Assembly (NCBI RefSeq): GCF_000149955.1
Contig: NC_030996.1
Coordinates: 1,691,467 to 1,755,466, forward strand
Length of the DNA: 64,000 nt
Direction: 5' to 3'
From: Fusarium oxysporum f. sp. lycopersici 4287
Lineage: Eukaryota > Ascomycota > Sordariomycetes > Hypocreales > Nectriaceae
In this document: one piece after another, positions 1-11,202 of the stretch
Layout: the number at the start of each line of letters is the position of its first letter
Numbering within the stretch: the stretch's first letter is position 1
The notes under the pieces: generated by a model
Seen by the model: only the letters and a program-made list of their open reading frames with translations
The model's database searches: none
What the model was told of the DNA's origin: nothing
Program-made: the position numbers and the translations under genes

Positions 1-563
1 TGATTCTACGATAAACGTCCAATCTGAAATAAGGACATGAAGATCAGTCTTGCGGCGTTGGCCTGGAGGACAGTGATTGAGGACATGAGTGGTGGCGAGA
101 GCAGGGTACAACGCATTTGCGATGAAAGAAGTGAGTAATTTCCCCAGAGGATGTGGCAGGTTTTCGTTTCAATGATAGAGAAAGCCTCCTGGCATTTTGG
201 ATCGGCGGTGGAATTGATGAGAATTTGAGGGTTGCTCAACGTTACACGGTTGGTAGATGTGGGGGGCATTCTTATGAGCAGCGGATGTTTGCTGCTCGTG
301 AGAAAGTTGAGATCTGTGACTGAGAGCTTATAATCACCGCACAGAACATATATGTCTGCTGCAGCGCGGAATAGAAATTAGTGAATGGATAAAGAATGAT
401 TGCGTAAGGTCAGAGTATACCACCAGGGGTTTGGTAATTGTTGGTTTGTCTTAAGATGAAAGATGGACCAATGCCTAACGAAATCACGTGCAATTCCACG
501 ACTGTCTTTAACCAACAAACAATACAACAAAAATCTGGACATTTCTAACCAAGCAAAGTTATT
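1..563. other. Intergenic; holds one copy of a dispersed repeat
   Basis: I see no convincing gene here. The open frames are short, lack introns and resemble no family. Positions about 305-348 match the 3' half of a short repeat also found near 22.4, 33.8 and 35.5 kb (listed separately). Confidence 0.5.
305..348 (+). repeat. Dispersed short repeat, copy A (partial)
   Basis: It shares the core GTTGAGAYCTGTGRCTGAG, then AGCTTATAATCACCGCACAG, with the copies near 22.43, 33.83 and 35.51 kb, in the same orientation. The 5' half (TGTGTTATTTGCA) present in the other copies is not recognisable here. There are no coding signs. Class unknown; it could be a degenerate transposon end or a MITE-like element. 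Confidence 0.6.
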
Positions 564-2648
564 CTATTCAACCTGTTTCCACATCTTTTCCAGAACACCA
601 ACCCTCGCCACTGCCGCCGGACCCGTTGCAGCAGCCCCGACCTGCTGCATCGAATGATCCGCCATCGCCGCCTGCAACAGCTGCTCATTCTGATATCCAT
701 GCCCAACCGTCGAGTTTCCGACCGTATGATCATAATAAAAGTTCGTTGCGTTCAGATTTCCTGCTGCGCTGAACGTCACAGCTGCGAGACCAAGTGTTTG
801 AGCTTGACCGAGAGCGTGTTTGGCGGCTGCGAGCATCCTGTTCATTTCTGGGACTGTCCGAAGATAGACCTCGCGGCGTTGGCGGGCGAATGATAGGAAG
901 GATGTTAGGTCTTGGGTCTTGCAGGCGTTCTTGTAGAGCTGCCGCATGCGAGGGGAGTAGAGATCACAGATTCGGGACTCAGCGACTTGCTCTCCCTTCA
1001 TGGCGAAGTGTTTCTCCAGTTTCGTGCCCTTTGCCACAACGACGTAGCATTCCTGACAGATATGGACATTGTCCCATCCCCACCACCGGCGGTTCTTCGC
1101 CAAATCCAGATCGATCTTGGGACACGGTGGCGCGGTACTGAGGTTTACTGCAAATTCGCTAAGTGGTCGCCAGTCATTAATGTAGGCTGCCTCGGCAAAC
1201 TTTTGCAAAAGGGGCACCCCACGCGGATACCCAGGCAGGTTGAATGAACAGAGGCGGGGCTCAGACGGTCCAACAGACTGTTTTACTTTGAAGAAGTGAG
1301 TCATGTCCATGGTAGCGACAGTGCCCGCCATACACGTTGCGCAAATCTCGAATTCTGGAGGATCACTTGGGAGCGTATACCAGCGAATTCCCCTTGCACC
1401 CTGAGGATTACAAGGCGGGTGTTGCGAGAGGCTTTGCAGAGTGTTCCAGAACTTGGGGTAGTTTCCCTTGTCAACCGCCCGAACCATGGGGATGAGCATG
1501 TTGGCCTGTCCCATGTCACACGATGCTTCCTGTGACGGTCCAAGACGAGCTGTGCGGAAAGATTGACTTTCAGTAGACTCGTGGAAGTAGTCCCAATAGC
1601 ACGCTTCGCAGACCGAGAAGTTTGATGGGCCGCGTGAGGACATAAACCAAGTCCTCTCTGGACCTGCGATAGGTTGTGCTTTGGGACACGACGGAAGCTT
1701 TAGCCTCTTGTAGAACCCCGTAGTGAAGGCTGTCCAGTTGTTATTCGGTGCATGGACCTTGAGCATGCGGCGGATGAACCAAAGATTATGATCACAACTT
1801 GCAGCGCCCTGAGGCTTATGTGTACTGAACCTGTTACCGAATGAGGTATGCTTGAAATAATCCTCATAGCAAGGTTTGCAGATTGCCATCTCTGGTCGAT
1901 CGGGTGGGTAATACCACTCTTGTCCCTCCACTGACTTATCCTCTGGACAATGGCCCAGTGCAGGTCTCATGGCCATGAAGCTCAGCATGTTGTCAAGTCT
2001 CATTGATGAGACAGCAGCTGGCCAAAGATAGTCTTTAACCCGGGGCGTTCCGAACAGACATTGCCGTTCTAATCTGTCATCGTACCATACCGGTGTAAAC
2101 GTGTCTCGAAACGGTGAGTTGAGAATGCCATCTGCGTAGCAACGACTGCAGATGACAAAGTCTGGGTAGGAACTGTGGATGAACCAGTAGATCGGTAGTG
2201 TGAATGGCATGTCGATACATTCAGTTACCGGCTGAATTCTTAATGGCATCGCGGTGTTGGGACCTCTGTTGGAGACAGCCTGGTTGGGCGAGGCTCCAGC
2301 ATGTTGGGATACTCGAGCACTTCCGCTCGCTGGCAGGTCTTGAGGAACCGGTTGAGCTTGATAAGGGTATTGTTGTTGGTGATACTGCACCTGCTGCGGA
2401 GGAGAGGCTACAGGTGAACCCTGGAGTTCCGCTTGGGGTTGCACTGGTGGAGGAGGGTAATTCTGATAGTACTGCTGCTGCTGCTGTTGGTATTGCACCG
2501 GATATCCGGGAGCGTTGGAATATCGTTGAGTCTGTTGACCCTGCTGCGGCTGTGGGTACCCAGCAGGCTGTTGTTGCTGCTGCATATCCCTCCCAGCTTG
2601 CCTCACTGCTTTCTCCGCATCGGACAGAAACCTGGTTAATCGACCCAT
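564..2648 (-). CDS. Gln-rich protein with five four-cysteine repeats
   Basis: Single-exon frame of 694 aa. I do not recognise a named family; the function is unknown. Residues 1-120 are low complexity and Gln/Pro-rich (polyQ around residues 23-27 and 57-61). From about residue 138 to 600 there are five repeats of about 80-95 aa, each built as Cys, aromatic-rich stretch, [IV]CxxC[YM], Phe-containing stretch, Cys. The CxxC cores are CSRC, CKPC, CEAC, CATC and CQEC. Four Cys per repeat suggests a metal-binding or disulphide-stabilised module. The C-terminal 90 aa are Ala/Gln/Asn-rich. No signal peptide or clear membrane segment is seen. The first Met gives a tidy start (MGRLTRFLSDAEKAV, a possible short amphipathic helix). 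Upstream, 2649-3247 is gene-free. Confidence 0.8.
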   Translation of the reverse strand: MGRLTRFLSDAEKAVRQAGRDMQQQQQPAGYPQPQQGQQTQRYSNAPGYPVQYQQQQQQYYQNYPPPPVQPQAELQGSPVASPPQQVQYHQQQYPYQAQPVPQDLPASGSARVSQHAGASPNQAVSNRGPNTAMPLRIQPVTECIDMPFTLPIYWFIHSSYPDFVICSRCYADGILNSPFRDTFTPVWYDDRLERQCLFGTPRVKDYLWPAAVSSMRLDNMLSFMAMRPALGHCPEDKSVEGQEWYYPPDRPEMAICKPCYEDYFKHTSFGNRFSTHKPQGAASCDHNLWFIRRMLKVHAPNNNWTAFTTGFYKRLKLPSCPKAQPIAGPERTWFMSSRGPSNFSVCEACYWDYFHESTESQSFRTARLGPSQEASCDMGQANMLIPMVRAVDKGNYPKFWNTLQSLSQHPPCNPQGARGIRWYTLPSDPPEFEICATCMAGTVATMDMTHFFKVKQSVGPSEPRLCSFNLPGYPRGVPLLQKFAEAAYINDWRPLSEFAVNLSTAPPCPKIDLDLAKNRRWWGWDNVHICQECYVVVAKGTKLEKHFAMKGEQVAESRICDLYSPRMRQLYKNACKTQDLTSFLSFARQRREVYLRTVPEMNRMLAAAKHALGQAQTLGLAAVTFSAAGNLNATNFYYDHTVGNSTVGHGYQNEQLLQAAMADHSMQQVGAAATGPAAVARVGVLEKMWKQVE

Positions 2649-3247
2649 TTGTTCACACAGATTCCAGCAATATTAGACGAGGAAACATCGCAGTGAGTCA
2701 AATATTTCAGCTGAACACTTATACTTGGACGACGCTGCCCCACTGATGCCGTTCCGTGCCGACATTGCCGGCCAGTATGCCTCGTTTTCCCAGTTAGGCT
2801 GAACTAACTCAATTGGATTGACAGCTAGGAGAGATTGAAGCTCATTGGACTCGGAGCAATTACGAACCCGGTATGGAACGCGCTGACTTCATTTGTGTTA
2901 CGCCCTGCTGCTGCGTGATTTATCCCTGTTGAAGTCAGTATGACTCGCTGATGGAGCAGAATCAGACTCCTCGACTGTCTTCGCAATCATCAAATTAAGC
3001 TTCAAATTGAATGACTGTGGTCTAGTTTTACAGTATATATCTATTCTAGTACTAATGTTCCTTTTGAGTTTCTCGTTATCGGGTCGCATTCTTTCAGACG
3101 TAGATATGGAGTTCTTCCCATTGACAGCCATGCGAAATAAGCTGCCAAAAACGCGTACAGCAGACCGGCATGTATAACACCCTCCTTCCAAACTACAGCA
3201 GCACGCTTCGATCCTTGCTCAGACTGGCACCTGGTAAACCAGATCAC
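2649..3247. other. Intergenic between two minus-strand genes
   Basis: Promoter side of the Cys-repeat gene and 3' side of the methyltransferase gene. No coding frame with splice support, repeat or RNA gene was seen. Confidence 0.5.
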
Positions 3248-3940
3248 TTAGAAGACGCCTGGGATAAAGCGCGCGGTAACCCGACTCCATGCAACCCATT
3301 TCTCTCCAAATGTCTCCTTCAACATTTTCTCCTCATCCTTCACCCTCATCATAAGCCTTCGCAAGATTCCAAACACAAGAATCAAACAACAGATTATGCC
3401 CCAACCGTTGATCGTCATGCGCATGCCGTGAGGAAGCCAGCAACCGAATGCGCCGTCCCATCGCAAGAACAGGGCGAGATTGACTATCAAGACGATAATT
3501 TGTCCCGTGTATCCAGGATGCTGGATATACCGATAAATTCCATCCGTCATCAAAGTATCAGGTGGTCCAAGCTGAAAGGTGAAGTTCTTTCCGAGTTGAG
3601 CAAAAGCCGTTAATCGAAGTGGCCCGCCGACGAGAATGATCATTGAGAGACAAGCGAGTGTGTATGCATTCCAGCTGAACAGCTCCGAGTTCAAGTTCTG
3701 AGCATGAGGACACACGGAGCTGGAATCACCGTAGCCCATGGCGATGATGGTGTGGAAAACACCAACGCTGACAGCAAGAATTCGTCGGATTCGTGCTGCA
3801 GTTGGACTGGCGTAGGTTCCGAGACTGTCTTGCTTCCAGCCTTCGTGTGGAACCTCGTTGGGAGGTTTGAAGCAGGACATGGTGATGAGGCTGGACAGCA
3901 GAACTGCCCCTCCGAAATAGACTTCATGGAATATTGCCAT
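3248..3940 (-). CDS. Isoprenylcysteine carboxyl methyltransferase (ICMT)-family membrane protein
   Basis: A 230-aa protein with about five hydrophobic segments. The C-terminal half has the ICMT/PEMT signature: GIYRYIQHPGYTGQ at about residues 133-146, then a hydrophobic pair, then the Arg- and Glu-containing motif MRVKDEEKMLKETFGEKW near residues 198-215, which in the family lines the S-adenosylmethionine pocket. Members methylate prenylated C-terminal cysteines or other lipophilic acceptors at the ER membrane. The length is close to the usual 200-240 aa. The substrate cannot be told from the sequence; it may not be the CAAX enzyme itself. It lies next to, but is not obviously part of, the catabolic cluster that follows. 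Confidence 0.8.
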   Translation of the reverse strand: MAIFHEVYFGGAVLLSSLITMSCFKPPNEVPHEGWKQDSLGTYASPTAARIRRILAVSVGVFHTIIAMGYGDSSSVCPHAQNLNSELFSWNAYTLACLSMIILVGGPLRLTAFAQLGKNFTFQLGPPDTLMTDGIYRYIQHPGYTGQIIVLIVNLALFLRWDGAFGCWLPHGMRMTINGWGIICCLILVFGILRRLMMRVKDEEKMLKETFGEKWVAWSRVTARFIPGVF

Positions 3941-4873
3941 CGTTTGACGATTGTTGAAATGTAGATTTAGTTCAAGATCAAATGATATCAGATTACTGGC
4001 TTCACTTCGCTGATGGTTGTTGAATTGGCCTGTCTTTTAAATGGTTTCAGCATCGGCGATCGGCGGTTACAATCCTCCGACATGGGACCAGAGCGTTCGG
4101 CGAATCACGCATTGCCCTACCGCTCGTTATTTTCGTCCTTGATTAATTCTCAGTCCTATTGAGGTCTCGGCGAACTTGCAGCCGATTGACCGGCTTGAAA
4201 GTCGTATGATTATGCTTCTGATGTGATTAATAATCCCAGCGACCAACACAACGATTCAGCCTCGAAGTTTTACATAATATCGGCTTCAGCACGAGAAAAA
4301 AAGACACGTTTTACCAGATTGCAAGGAAAGTAATGAATATACCTTCTTGTTTCCCAAGAATCTCGGCGTCGACTTGTGTGGCGTGAGGAGTTACAGCACA
4401 TATGATGCTGCAACAGCATTCGAAAATGGAGATCTATATAGAACTTGCGGCTGTAATCCTCAATGGGCACTGACTTTCGACCAAAACAACATGGACATGG
4501 GGGATAGAAAGCCGCTTGCGCAACAGTTGGCGATACCAGCTGACGTTTGCAACAGTCGTTTCATAGACAAATTACTTCATATCATCACATACGTTTTCCT
4601 ATTCTCAACGTAATATTGATAGAAGCATAGTAATTACCAGTAGGGGAAAAATGAAGCTTTGAGCTAGAGTTCAGGATGTGCCATGTTAGCCCAACTCACT
4701 AGCGATAATAGCAGAGGCTCTAAACTAGTCCGATACCTGAGGCATCCTACCCCACCCTGTCATTCTCCCTGTCGCGATAACGGCCATCCTGTATCTCAGT
4801 ACATCCAGCAACTGCGAAGTCGCACCCAAGACTGAAACAATCGGATTCCGCATAGTTTGTTTTGCCACTCAGA
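3941..4873. other. Intergenic, divergent promoter region
   Basis: Lies between the minus-strand methyltransferase gene and the plus-strand zinc-cluster regulator. No supported gene. Scattered GATA-type hexamers occur (for example GCGATAATAG near 4703) but no tight cluster. Confidence 0.45.
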
Positions 4874-6892
4874 ATGAACTCTCCATATCGTCCAACTTAC
4901 ACCAAGTCTCGCCATGGCTGTTCAAGATGTAAAGAGAAGAGAGTCTGTAGAGCTCACTTAAGATGCTGTTGATAACGCTGACCTTTACACCAGGTAAAAT
5001 GCGACCAAAGGAGGCCGGGATGTAAACGATGTGAGGATGCAGGCTCCTCATGCCCTGGCTACGCCTTAAACCTGCGATGGTCTGCTAAGAACCAACTTCA
5101 ACAGAAGTCTGTCAGCTCTAGCCAAAAGCCTCGGACGAGAAGAGGCAATCAGTCATGCTCAAGTTCAACTAGTCATATGAATGAGGGAGAAACCATTGAT
5201 ATCACGACTTCAACATTGGATCCCTTGCTATTATTTCCTCATTTTGGAGATACCAACCCAATGCCATTCCCAGCACTGAATGCCTCCGACTTCCTCGGCT
5301 TAGGGGAGGATCCTTCAGCTTCAAATTGGCCTTTCCCAATTTTGGATCCCTCGGATGCCATGACTATACCAGACGATACGGTCTTCACAGATGGCTCACC
5401 GAGTTTGGATAAAATTGGCCAGTGGAAAGATCAGGGAACGGAGACGAATCATTCCATTGATATGAGCTGGTTGCGCGATGAAGGTCAACAATCTTGTACT
5501 GATCTAAATACGACACCTCTACTTGCAGAATCTTGCAACAATGGAGCGCCTGATCACCACTCATCACTAACAATACCACAACAACTGAACAATCTTCCAA
5601 CAGCTCTTTCTGACTTCTTTATACGGGAAGTCATACCACTTTACTGTGCATGGGATAGTCAGTCGAACCTAATGCGAGTAGTAGCAGAAAACTCGTGGCA
5701 ATCGTCAAAGGTCCTATATCACACGATGCAAAGCATGTCAGCCGCTTGTCTAACAAGCGTCTTTCCTGAATTATCTACCACTGCAATTCAAGAACGCTTG
5801 ATAGCCCTTCAATGCTTAGATGGGGACAACCCAAATACTGCAGAGTATGTTGAGGCGAGACTACTGGCAACAGTTCTCCTCTGCCACACTGCAAGTTGGC
5901 ATGATCCTGGCAATTTGGCCAAAGAGAGATATCATTTGACTCAAAGACGAGTGCTGGAATGGAGCTCGGCTTCTGGGACACAGTCTAAGCCCATGGTCAA
6001 ATTCTTTCAGACTGCAGTCGACTACTGGGGGATGCTTCTGTCGTTCTTTACAGATGTGTCAGGCGACCCTGATTCTGATACTCTGATCGGGCCCTCAGAA
6101 CCAAGCAACCAATCTGTGCTGCACCCGTTTGTCGGAATGGCGGGAGAAACAGTCAAAACCCTAACTGACGTCGGAAATCTCGTCTCCCAATACCGTTCTC
6201 GAGCGTCTTCTATCAGATTCATCACAGAAGACGACATGAACTTCTTCAAGAAGAAAATACGAGAGGCCCGATGCCTAGAAAAACGACTACTTGCATACAC
6301 ACCTGCCGACACATCGAAGATACAAGATACAGGTGATCCAAGAACAACGCTAGCTCACCTGGCTAAGATTGACGAAGCGTACCGATGTGTTGGTTTACTC
6401 CAAATCTATCGCGTGTTTTCTGACCTTCTGTCTGAACGGTACAACCCCTGGGATGCAAATCACATTTATTCAGCCAGACCGCCGTCCAAGGTTCCAAGCA
6501 AAGCTGAGAAGGACTACTGGTTGACAAGTTTAGCGCTGTACACCCTTGAGCTTCTTCGAGACATACCGTTTGAATCGAGAAGCCGGTGTATCCAGCCACT
6601 GATTCTCGTTGCTATCTCCAGCGAACTTCGTCGCATGCCACAGGATGTCACATCGCTAGGCGTAGCGGATGAAGAGTCACGGTACATGGGACAGAGCATT
6701 ATTGAACTCGCCCAGGCACGGAACTTTGTGAAGAGTCGATTGTCAGCATATGCTGATGTGCTGCCTTTGCGAAAGGTTAGTAACATACTTGAGCTGGTGA
6801 CGAGTATTTGGAGTGCTCTGGATGAAGGGGAGTCTGATGTTTACTGGTTGGATATTTGCACTCGGAAGCAGCTCAACACACTCATTGGGTAG
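4874..6892 (+). CDS. Zn2Cys6 fungal transcription factor (two exons)
   Basis: Start at ATG 4874. Exon 1 is 4874-4942, the intron 4943-4993 (donor GTCTGT, branch GCTGAC, acceptor CAG) and exon 2 4994-6892, giving about 655 aa. The intron falls inside the DNA-binding domain. Spliced, it reads CSRCKEKRVKC then DQRRPGCKRCEDAGSSC, a perfect C-x2-C-x6-C-x6-C-x2-C-x6-C zinc cluster at residues 16-43. The middle and C-terminal parts resemble the fungal-specific regulatory domain of the PF11951 type (for example FIREVIPLYCAWDSQSNLMR). A Ser-rich linker follows the zinc cluster. The gene is convergent with an FAD oxidase whose stop lies only 54 bp away. Context makes it the likely pathway-specific activator of the catabolic cluster at 6.9-15.3 kb; that role is inference. 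Confidence 0.88.
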
Positions 6893-6946
6893 ATGCTTCA
6901 GCATTTATCATAATTATGTATGCCAATTTATATCATATTCTGTCTT

Positions 6947-8592
6947 CTACCAATCGCCAGTCTTTGCTATCGACACCCACTTGGCTACAGACTTCTCCAC
7001 TGTGATATCTCGCTCTAGTCTTTGTTCTGTAAGAAGAAACGCCTTGGGTAACCATTCTGGAACCCCCTTGCCCGTCATCATACGGGCAAGCGCTTCACCA
7101 GTCAACCAAGCCTTGTCCATCCCGTACCCACTGTAGCCGCCAGCAATCCATTCGCCATCGCCGCCCCTCCCAGATACACTCTTCGGGAGTTTACCTACCA
7201 GTGGAAGTCCATCTGATGTATGTCCCTGTAGCCCAGTCCATGCTCCTTTCAACTCCGGCCGCTCATACTCCGGCCATCCATTGACAAAGTAGTTAGGCAA
7301 GAACTTCAGTAGAGCCTCGACAGAGTGACCCGGCACAGCAGTATCGTCAGACGTAATTACATCGAAGACATTAGAGTAGTCAGTGCCAACCCATATATCT
7401 CCAGTCGTGGCATGCTGTTGGAGGTAGTACAGGCCTCCATCAAACCGCTCTGAAACTGGATCAAGCGTGGACTTGGTCAGATAGCTCCATGATCGACTGC
7501 TGCCCACGTTCTCTAGATAAGGACCAGCCTTTTGTACAGACATGGTCCCTCTATATGGATAGAGTCTCCCTATCAATGGACGCAACAAGTGGGCAGCGTT
7601 CGCGTTCGTACAATGAATCACCTGCTTAGCTCGAATATCACCCCGGGGAGTCTCAATGATGTATGGGTAGTCCGGCATCGAATACCCATCGCTTATCGTG
7701 CTAGATATGTACTTTATCGCTGTTGCGGGAGTATTTGTCTCGATCGAAAGGCGGTCGTGGTATTGGACGAGAAGACGTTCGAAGATTCCAGTTATGAGGC
7801 GGTATGGCCAGACGGCGCCGGCAGGATGGTCTATCACACCATGGCCACTCTTGATGTTAAAATCCTTACAAGGTCAGTACTCTCAATAGAACGCAGAGAG
7901 GATCCTTCAAAGTCAAAGAGCCATACCTTTGCTAATATGTCTTGCTCAGTAACACGATGGATGGTTTGGTGACTTGGAATTGCCTTTCGAAAGGAGTTCA
8001 GAGACTCCTTCGAAGCTTTCCAAGTCTCCTCATCTCCAGCAACCATGACTTTATGTACATGTCGAATCTCACTGGAATCACAGAGCTCTGGATCTAGTTC
8101 GTCGAGCATACCCATGATCCGCTCAATGTTCATGAAGCTGAAGCGACACATTTCCTGGGCTGTATCTTCCCCATGTCTTTTACACATAGTATTGTAGAGA
8201 TGACCGACTGGAGAGACGAGTTGGCCTCCATTACGGCCTGTTGCGCCGCTGGTAAGGGTACGAGCCTCGAGGACGACGATCTGACTTGTCGAGTCCAGAC
8301 TATCATCCTCAAGAAGGGCCTTGGTAACGCTGCATCCAGTTATCCCAGAGCCAATCACAACAATATCGGCATACCGTGGAAGGGTTGGAGACTGAATGTT
8401 TGATACAGTAGGGTGGGCAGGTTCTTGCCAGAGGGAGATAGAGGGGTTAGGTCTCGGCAATAATGGGTCTGATAGAAGGGCAGCACGAAGTTTTCTCATG
8501 AACTCTTCGGGTAAGCCATGGTTTGAGTCGGGATGCTGTAACGATCGGGCAATAGCTAGAAGCCGATCTGTGGCTTTGCGTGAATCATTCAT
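6947..8592 (-). CDS. FAD-dependent amine/amino-acid oxidase, DAO family (oxidase 1)
   Basis: Exon 1 is 8592-7927, the intron 7926-7865 (62 bp, donor GTATGG, branch TACTGAC) and exon 2 7864-6947, giving about 527 aa. A Rossmann motif GSGITG lies at residues 81-86 after VVI. The motif SGATGRNGGQL, about 33 residues further on, is typical of DAO-fold oxidases, as is the substrate-side PAGAVWPYRL. A C-terminal FAD-contact stretch GGYSGYGMDKAW is present. About 70 residues precede the dinucleotide fold. Enzymes of this fold oxidise amines or N-substituted amino acids to imines, releasing H2O2 or passing on electrons; sarcosine oxidase and gamma-glutamylputrescine oxidase are relatives. The exact substrate is unknown. 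The gene diverges from the permease gene across a GATA-rich promoter. Confidence 0.88.
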
Positions 8593-9415
8593 GGTTCATC
8601 GGTCTTGTTTGGCAGTTGGTAGTGATGGCCGAGATAGCAGTGTCAGAACGCTTTTCTTACTGATATACTCGAGCTATCAACCCATGCCGCCGTAGATCGG
8701 ATAGCTTGGCGAGCCTTTCGCATGTAGCCAGTCTCCTTCAGGCAAACATTCCATATCAGGGCTGATGTGTGGCTTGGGTTATCATCTGACTCCCTTGAGC
8801 ATGATTTACAGTTTCAGTCATCTTGCCGTTTGGAGTATGACTTTTGTTCACAAATGTTTCCATGATAGGGAAATGATGTTCCGTTTAAGAGGTCAAGACA
8901 CTAAACCGTATTTGGCTCTGTTGAACGGCGAGATCTGATTGCTCACTTGTGCGTCCTTCTTGAGTTAGTGCCGTGAGTTGCCAATCAGGGCTCTGCAGTA
9001 GAGTCAGCCAAATGCCGTTGAACTAACTGAATATCGTAACATTTCTATCAGCGACCCCAGCGATGGACTATCAGTGTCGAGTGACATTATCGGCGAACTA
9101 TCAGGAGGACCGAGTCAGCGTTATCAAGCCAAGACATGAGGTTCCCTTATTCGCTTTAGTCGTTCCCAGTTGCCAGGTTCCAGATTCCGGGGCCCCAGAA
9201 TCTATTATCAGTGGAGCTGATAGTGCTGATAATGGCTGTTCACTGTATCCGTATCTTACTGTCTTTCGTGGCAGCTTGAGTCGAGACCTCTCCTTTATAA
9301 GATCTTCAAACCCCACAATGGACTGGGGGCTTCCCATCTCGAACGTTTCATCTCTATTCACTGTTCATGACCTCTCAGCCCACACTTCTTCATCCATCGT
9401 ATCAAGCCTGATACC
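8593..9415. promoter_or_regulatory. Divergent promoter of oxidase 1 and permease, rich in GATA sites
   Basis: An 822-bp gap between divergent starts. GATA-core sites (either strand) are dense on the permease side: TATCA at 9069 and 9099, TTATC at 9088, TTATCA at 9121 and 9205, TGATAG at 9218 and TGATAA at 9227. A TATA-like TTTATAAG lies at 9294-9301, about 115 bp before the permease ATG. In fungi such clusters are bound by AreA/Nit2 GATA factors under nitrogen limitation. Binding here is inferred. Confidence 0.6.
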
Positions 9416-11202
9416 ATGACTGCCTCGTTTGAGAAAGCAGATGGTGACGAGAACATCTCGACCACTGTCGCTGATCATGCTGTCGTCACTATACAACAAA
9501 CTCGTAGAGGTCTATCACCTCGCCATGTCCAGCTCATGACCATTGCCGGCGGTATTGGTGTTGGTCTCTTCGTCGGCGTCGGCGGCGTCTTGTCCAAAGC
9601 TGGTCCATTGCCTCTTATCATCGGATACCTAATCTACGGTCTCGGCTTCATTTGGCCTACTATGCTGAATGTTGCCGAGATGGTAGCATGGCTTCCGATC
9701 CGAGGCTCGATTTACGAACTAGCCTCCCGGTTTGTCGATCCAGCTCTTGGATTTGCAATGGGATGGACATACTTCTATGCGGGAGCCATGTTGGTCTGTA
9801 CCGAATACTCAGCCGTCGCAACTGTTATGCAGTACTGGAATACCGACATTAACCCGGCCGTCTGGATTGCCATAGCGTTGTCTGTATGCTACTTCATGAA
9901 TATGGTTGCTGTTAGGTAAGTCCTCTCTGGGTCTGAGAAATGCAAGACAATCTCTAACAGTTTGGACGTAGATGGTATGGCGAAGCCGAGTTTATCATGG
10001 GCTCCACCAAGATCCTCTTGATTCTCGGACTTATCATGGCGACCTTTATCACCATGGTCGGTGGAAATCCTCACCACGATGCCTATGGTTTCCGAAACTG
10101 GAAGAATGGAGATATGGCCCATGAATACTACGCAGACGGCGCCACCGGAATCTTTCTTAGCATCTGCATCTGTGTGCGATATGCCGTCTTCACCATCGGC
10201 GGCCCAGATATCATCTCCCTCTCAGCTGGCGAGATCCGCAACCCACGAAAGACGATTCCCAAGGTTGCTAAGTTGATCGTCGGTCGAATTCTGTTCTTTT
10301 ACGTTGTCGGCATTCTTGCTGTTGGAATTATCTGCAACTCGCGTGACCCTCGCCTTCTGGGAGCCATCGAGACCGGCGAGGCTGGCGCAGCGGCATCTCC
10401 CTGGGTATTGGGTCTTCTCCGTCTCGACATCAGAGGGTTTCTTCCTGGACTTATCAACTTCCTCATCTTGCTGTCTGGATGGTCTTGCGGAAACGCTTAT
10501 TTGTACTCGTCTAGCCGAACTCTATACTCGCTGGCTCAAGACGGACAAGCACCCAAGATCTTCTTGAGATGCACCAAATCTGGTGTGCCATGGGTATGTG
10601 TCACAGCAGTGACTGCCATATCTCTACTGTCATTCTTGGTAGCCTCCAACAGTGCGAGTGAGGTCTTCTCCTGGTTCTTGGACCTCACCACTGTCGCACT
10701 GGTTGTAAACTTCACGGCTATGACATGGGTATTCATCGGATGGCGTCGAGCCCTCAGAGCTCAAGGCATCACTCGCCAAGGCGAAAACAACTTCAAGAAG
10801 TCACTCTTCAAAAGGAACTCGGATAAGCAACCTGCCCCAGGAATCGTGTTCCCCTTCACCGCCCCGTGTGCATCATGGACGCCGTACCTTTGTCTCTTCA
10901 TTGGAGGCTCAACATCCATCTTTATCGGATTCGACATCTTCCAGCCCTGGTCCCTGAAGGGCTTCATCACAAGTTATTTTGGTCTTGCTTGGTTCTTCGT
11001 CATGTTCATCTTCTGGAAGGTCTTTAAGCGAACCAAGTTTGTAACTCCTGCCACTGTCGATATCTTTGCCGATGGCAAGAAACAGGCCGTGGATGAGGAG
11101 TGTCGCTTCTGGGAGGAGGGATTTGGTGATGAAGCTGAGAGAGATGCGTTGGCCAAGAAACATATTGTTGTTAGAACTTGGGCTCGGTTCTGGGGTGGAT
11201 AG
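9416..11202 (+). CDS. Amino-acid/amine permease, APC superfamily (two exons)
   Basis: Exon 1 is 9416-9915, the intron 9916-9971 (56 bp, GTAAGT..TAG) and exon 2 9972-11202, giving about 576 aa with roughly 12 membrane segments. The first helix carries the yeast amino-acid transporter motif GGIGVGLFVGVGGVLSKAGP. The following loop, EMVAWLPIRGSIYELASRFV, is the family's conserved region around helix 3. PDIISLSAGEIRNPRKTIPK is the conserved helix 6-7 loop. Proteins of this type import amino acids, GABA or polyamines across the plasma membrane by proton symport. The substrate is not determined. Its position between an amine oxidase and an aldehyde dehydrogenase suggests it imports the compound that they degrade. 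Confidence 0.9.

Noticed and set aside
2204..2746. 180-codon plus-strand frame over the Gln-rich gene
   Set aside because: Lies opposite the polyQ coding region; reverse-complement Gln codons give Leu/Val/Ala runs. No motif or promoter support.
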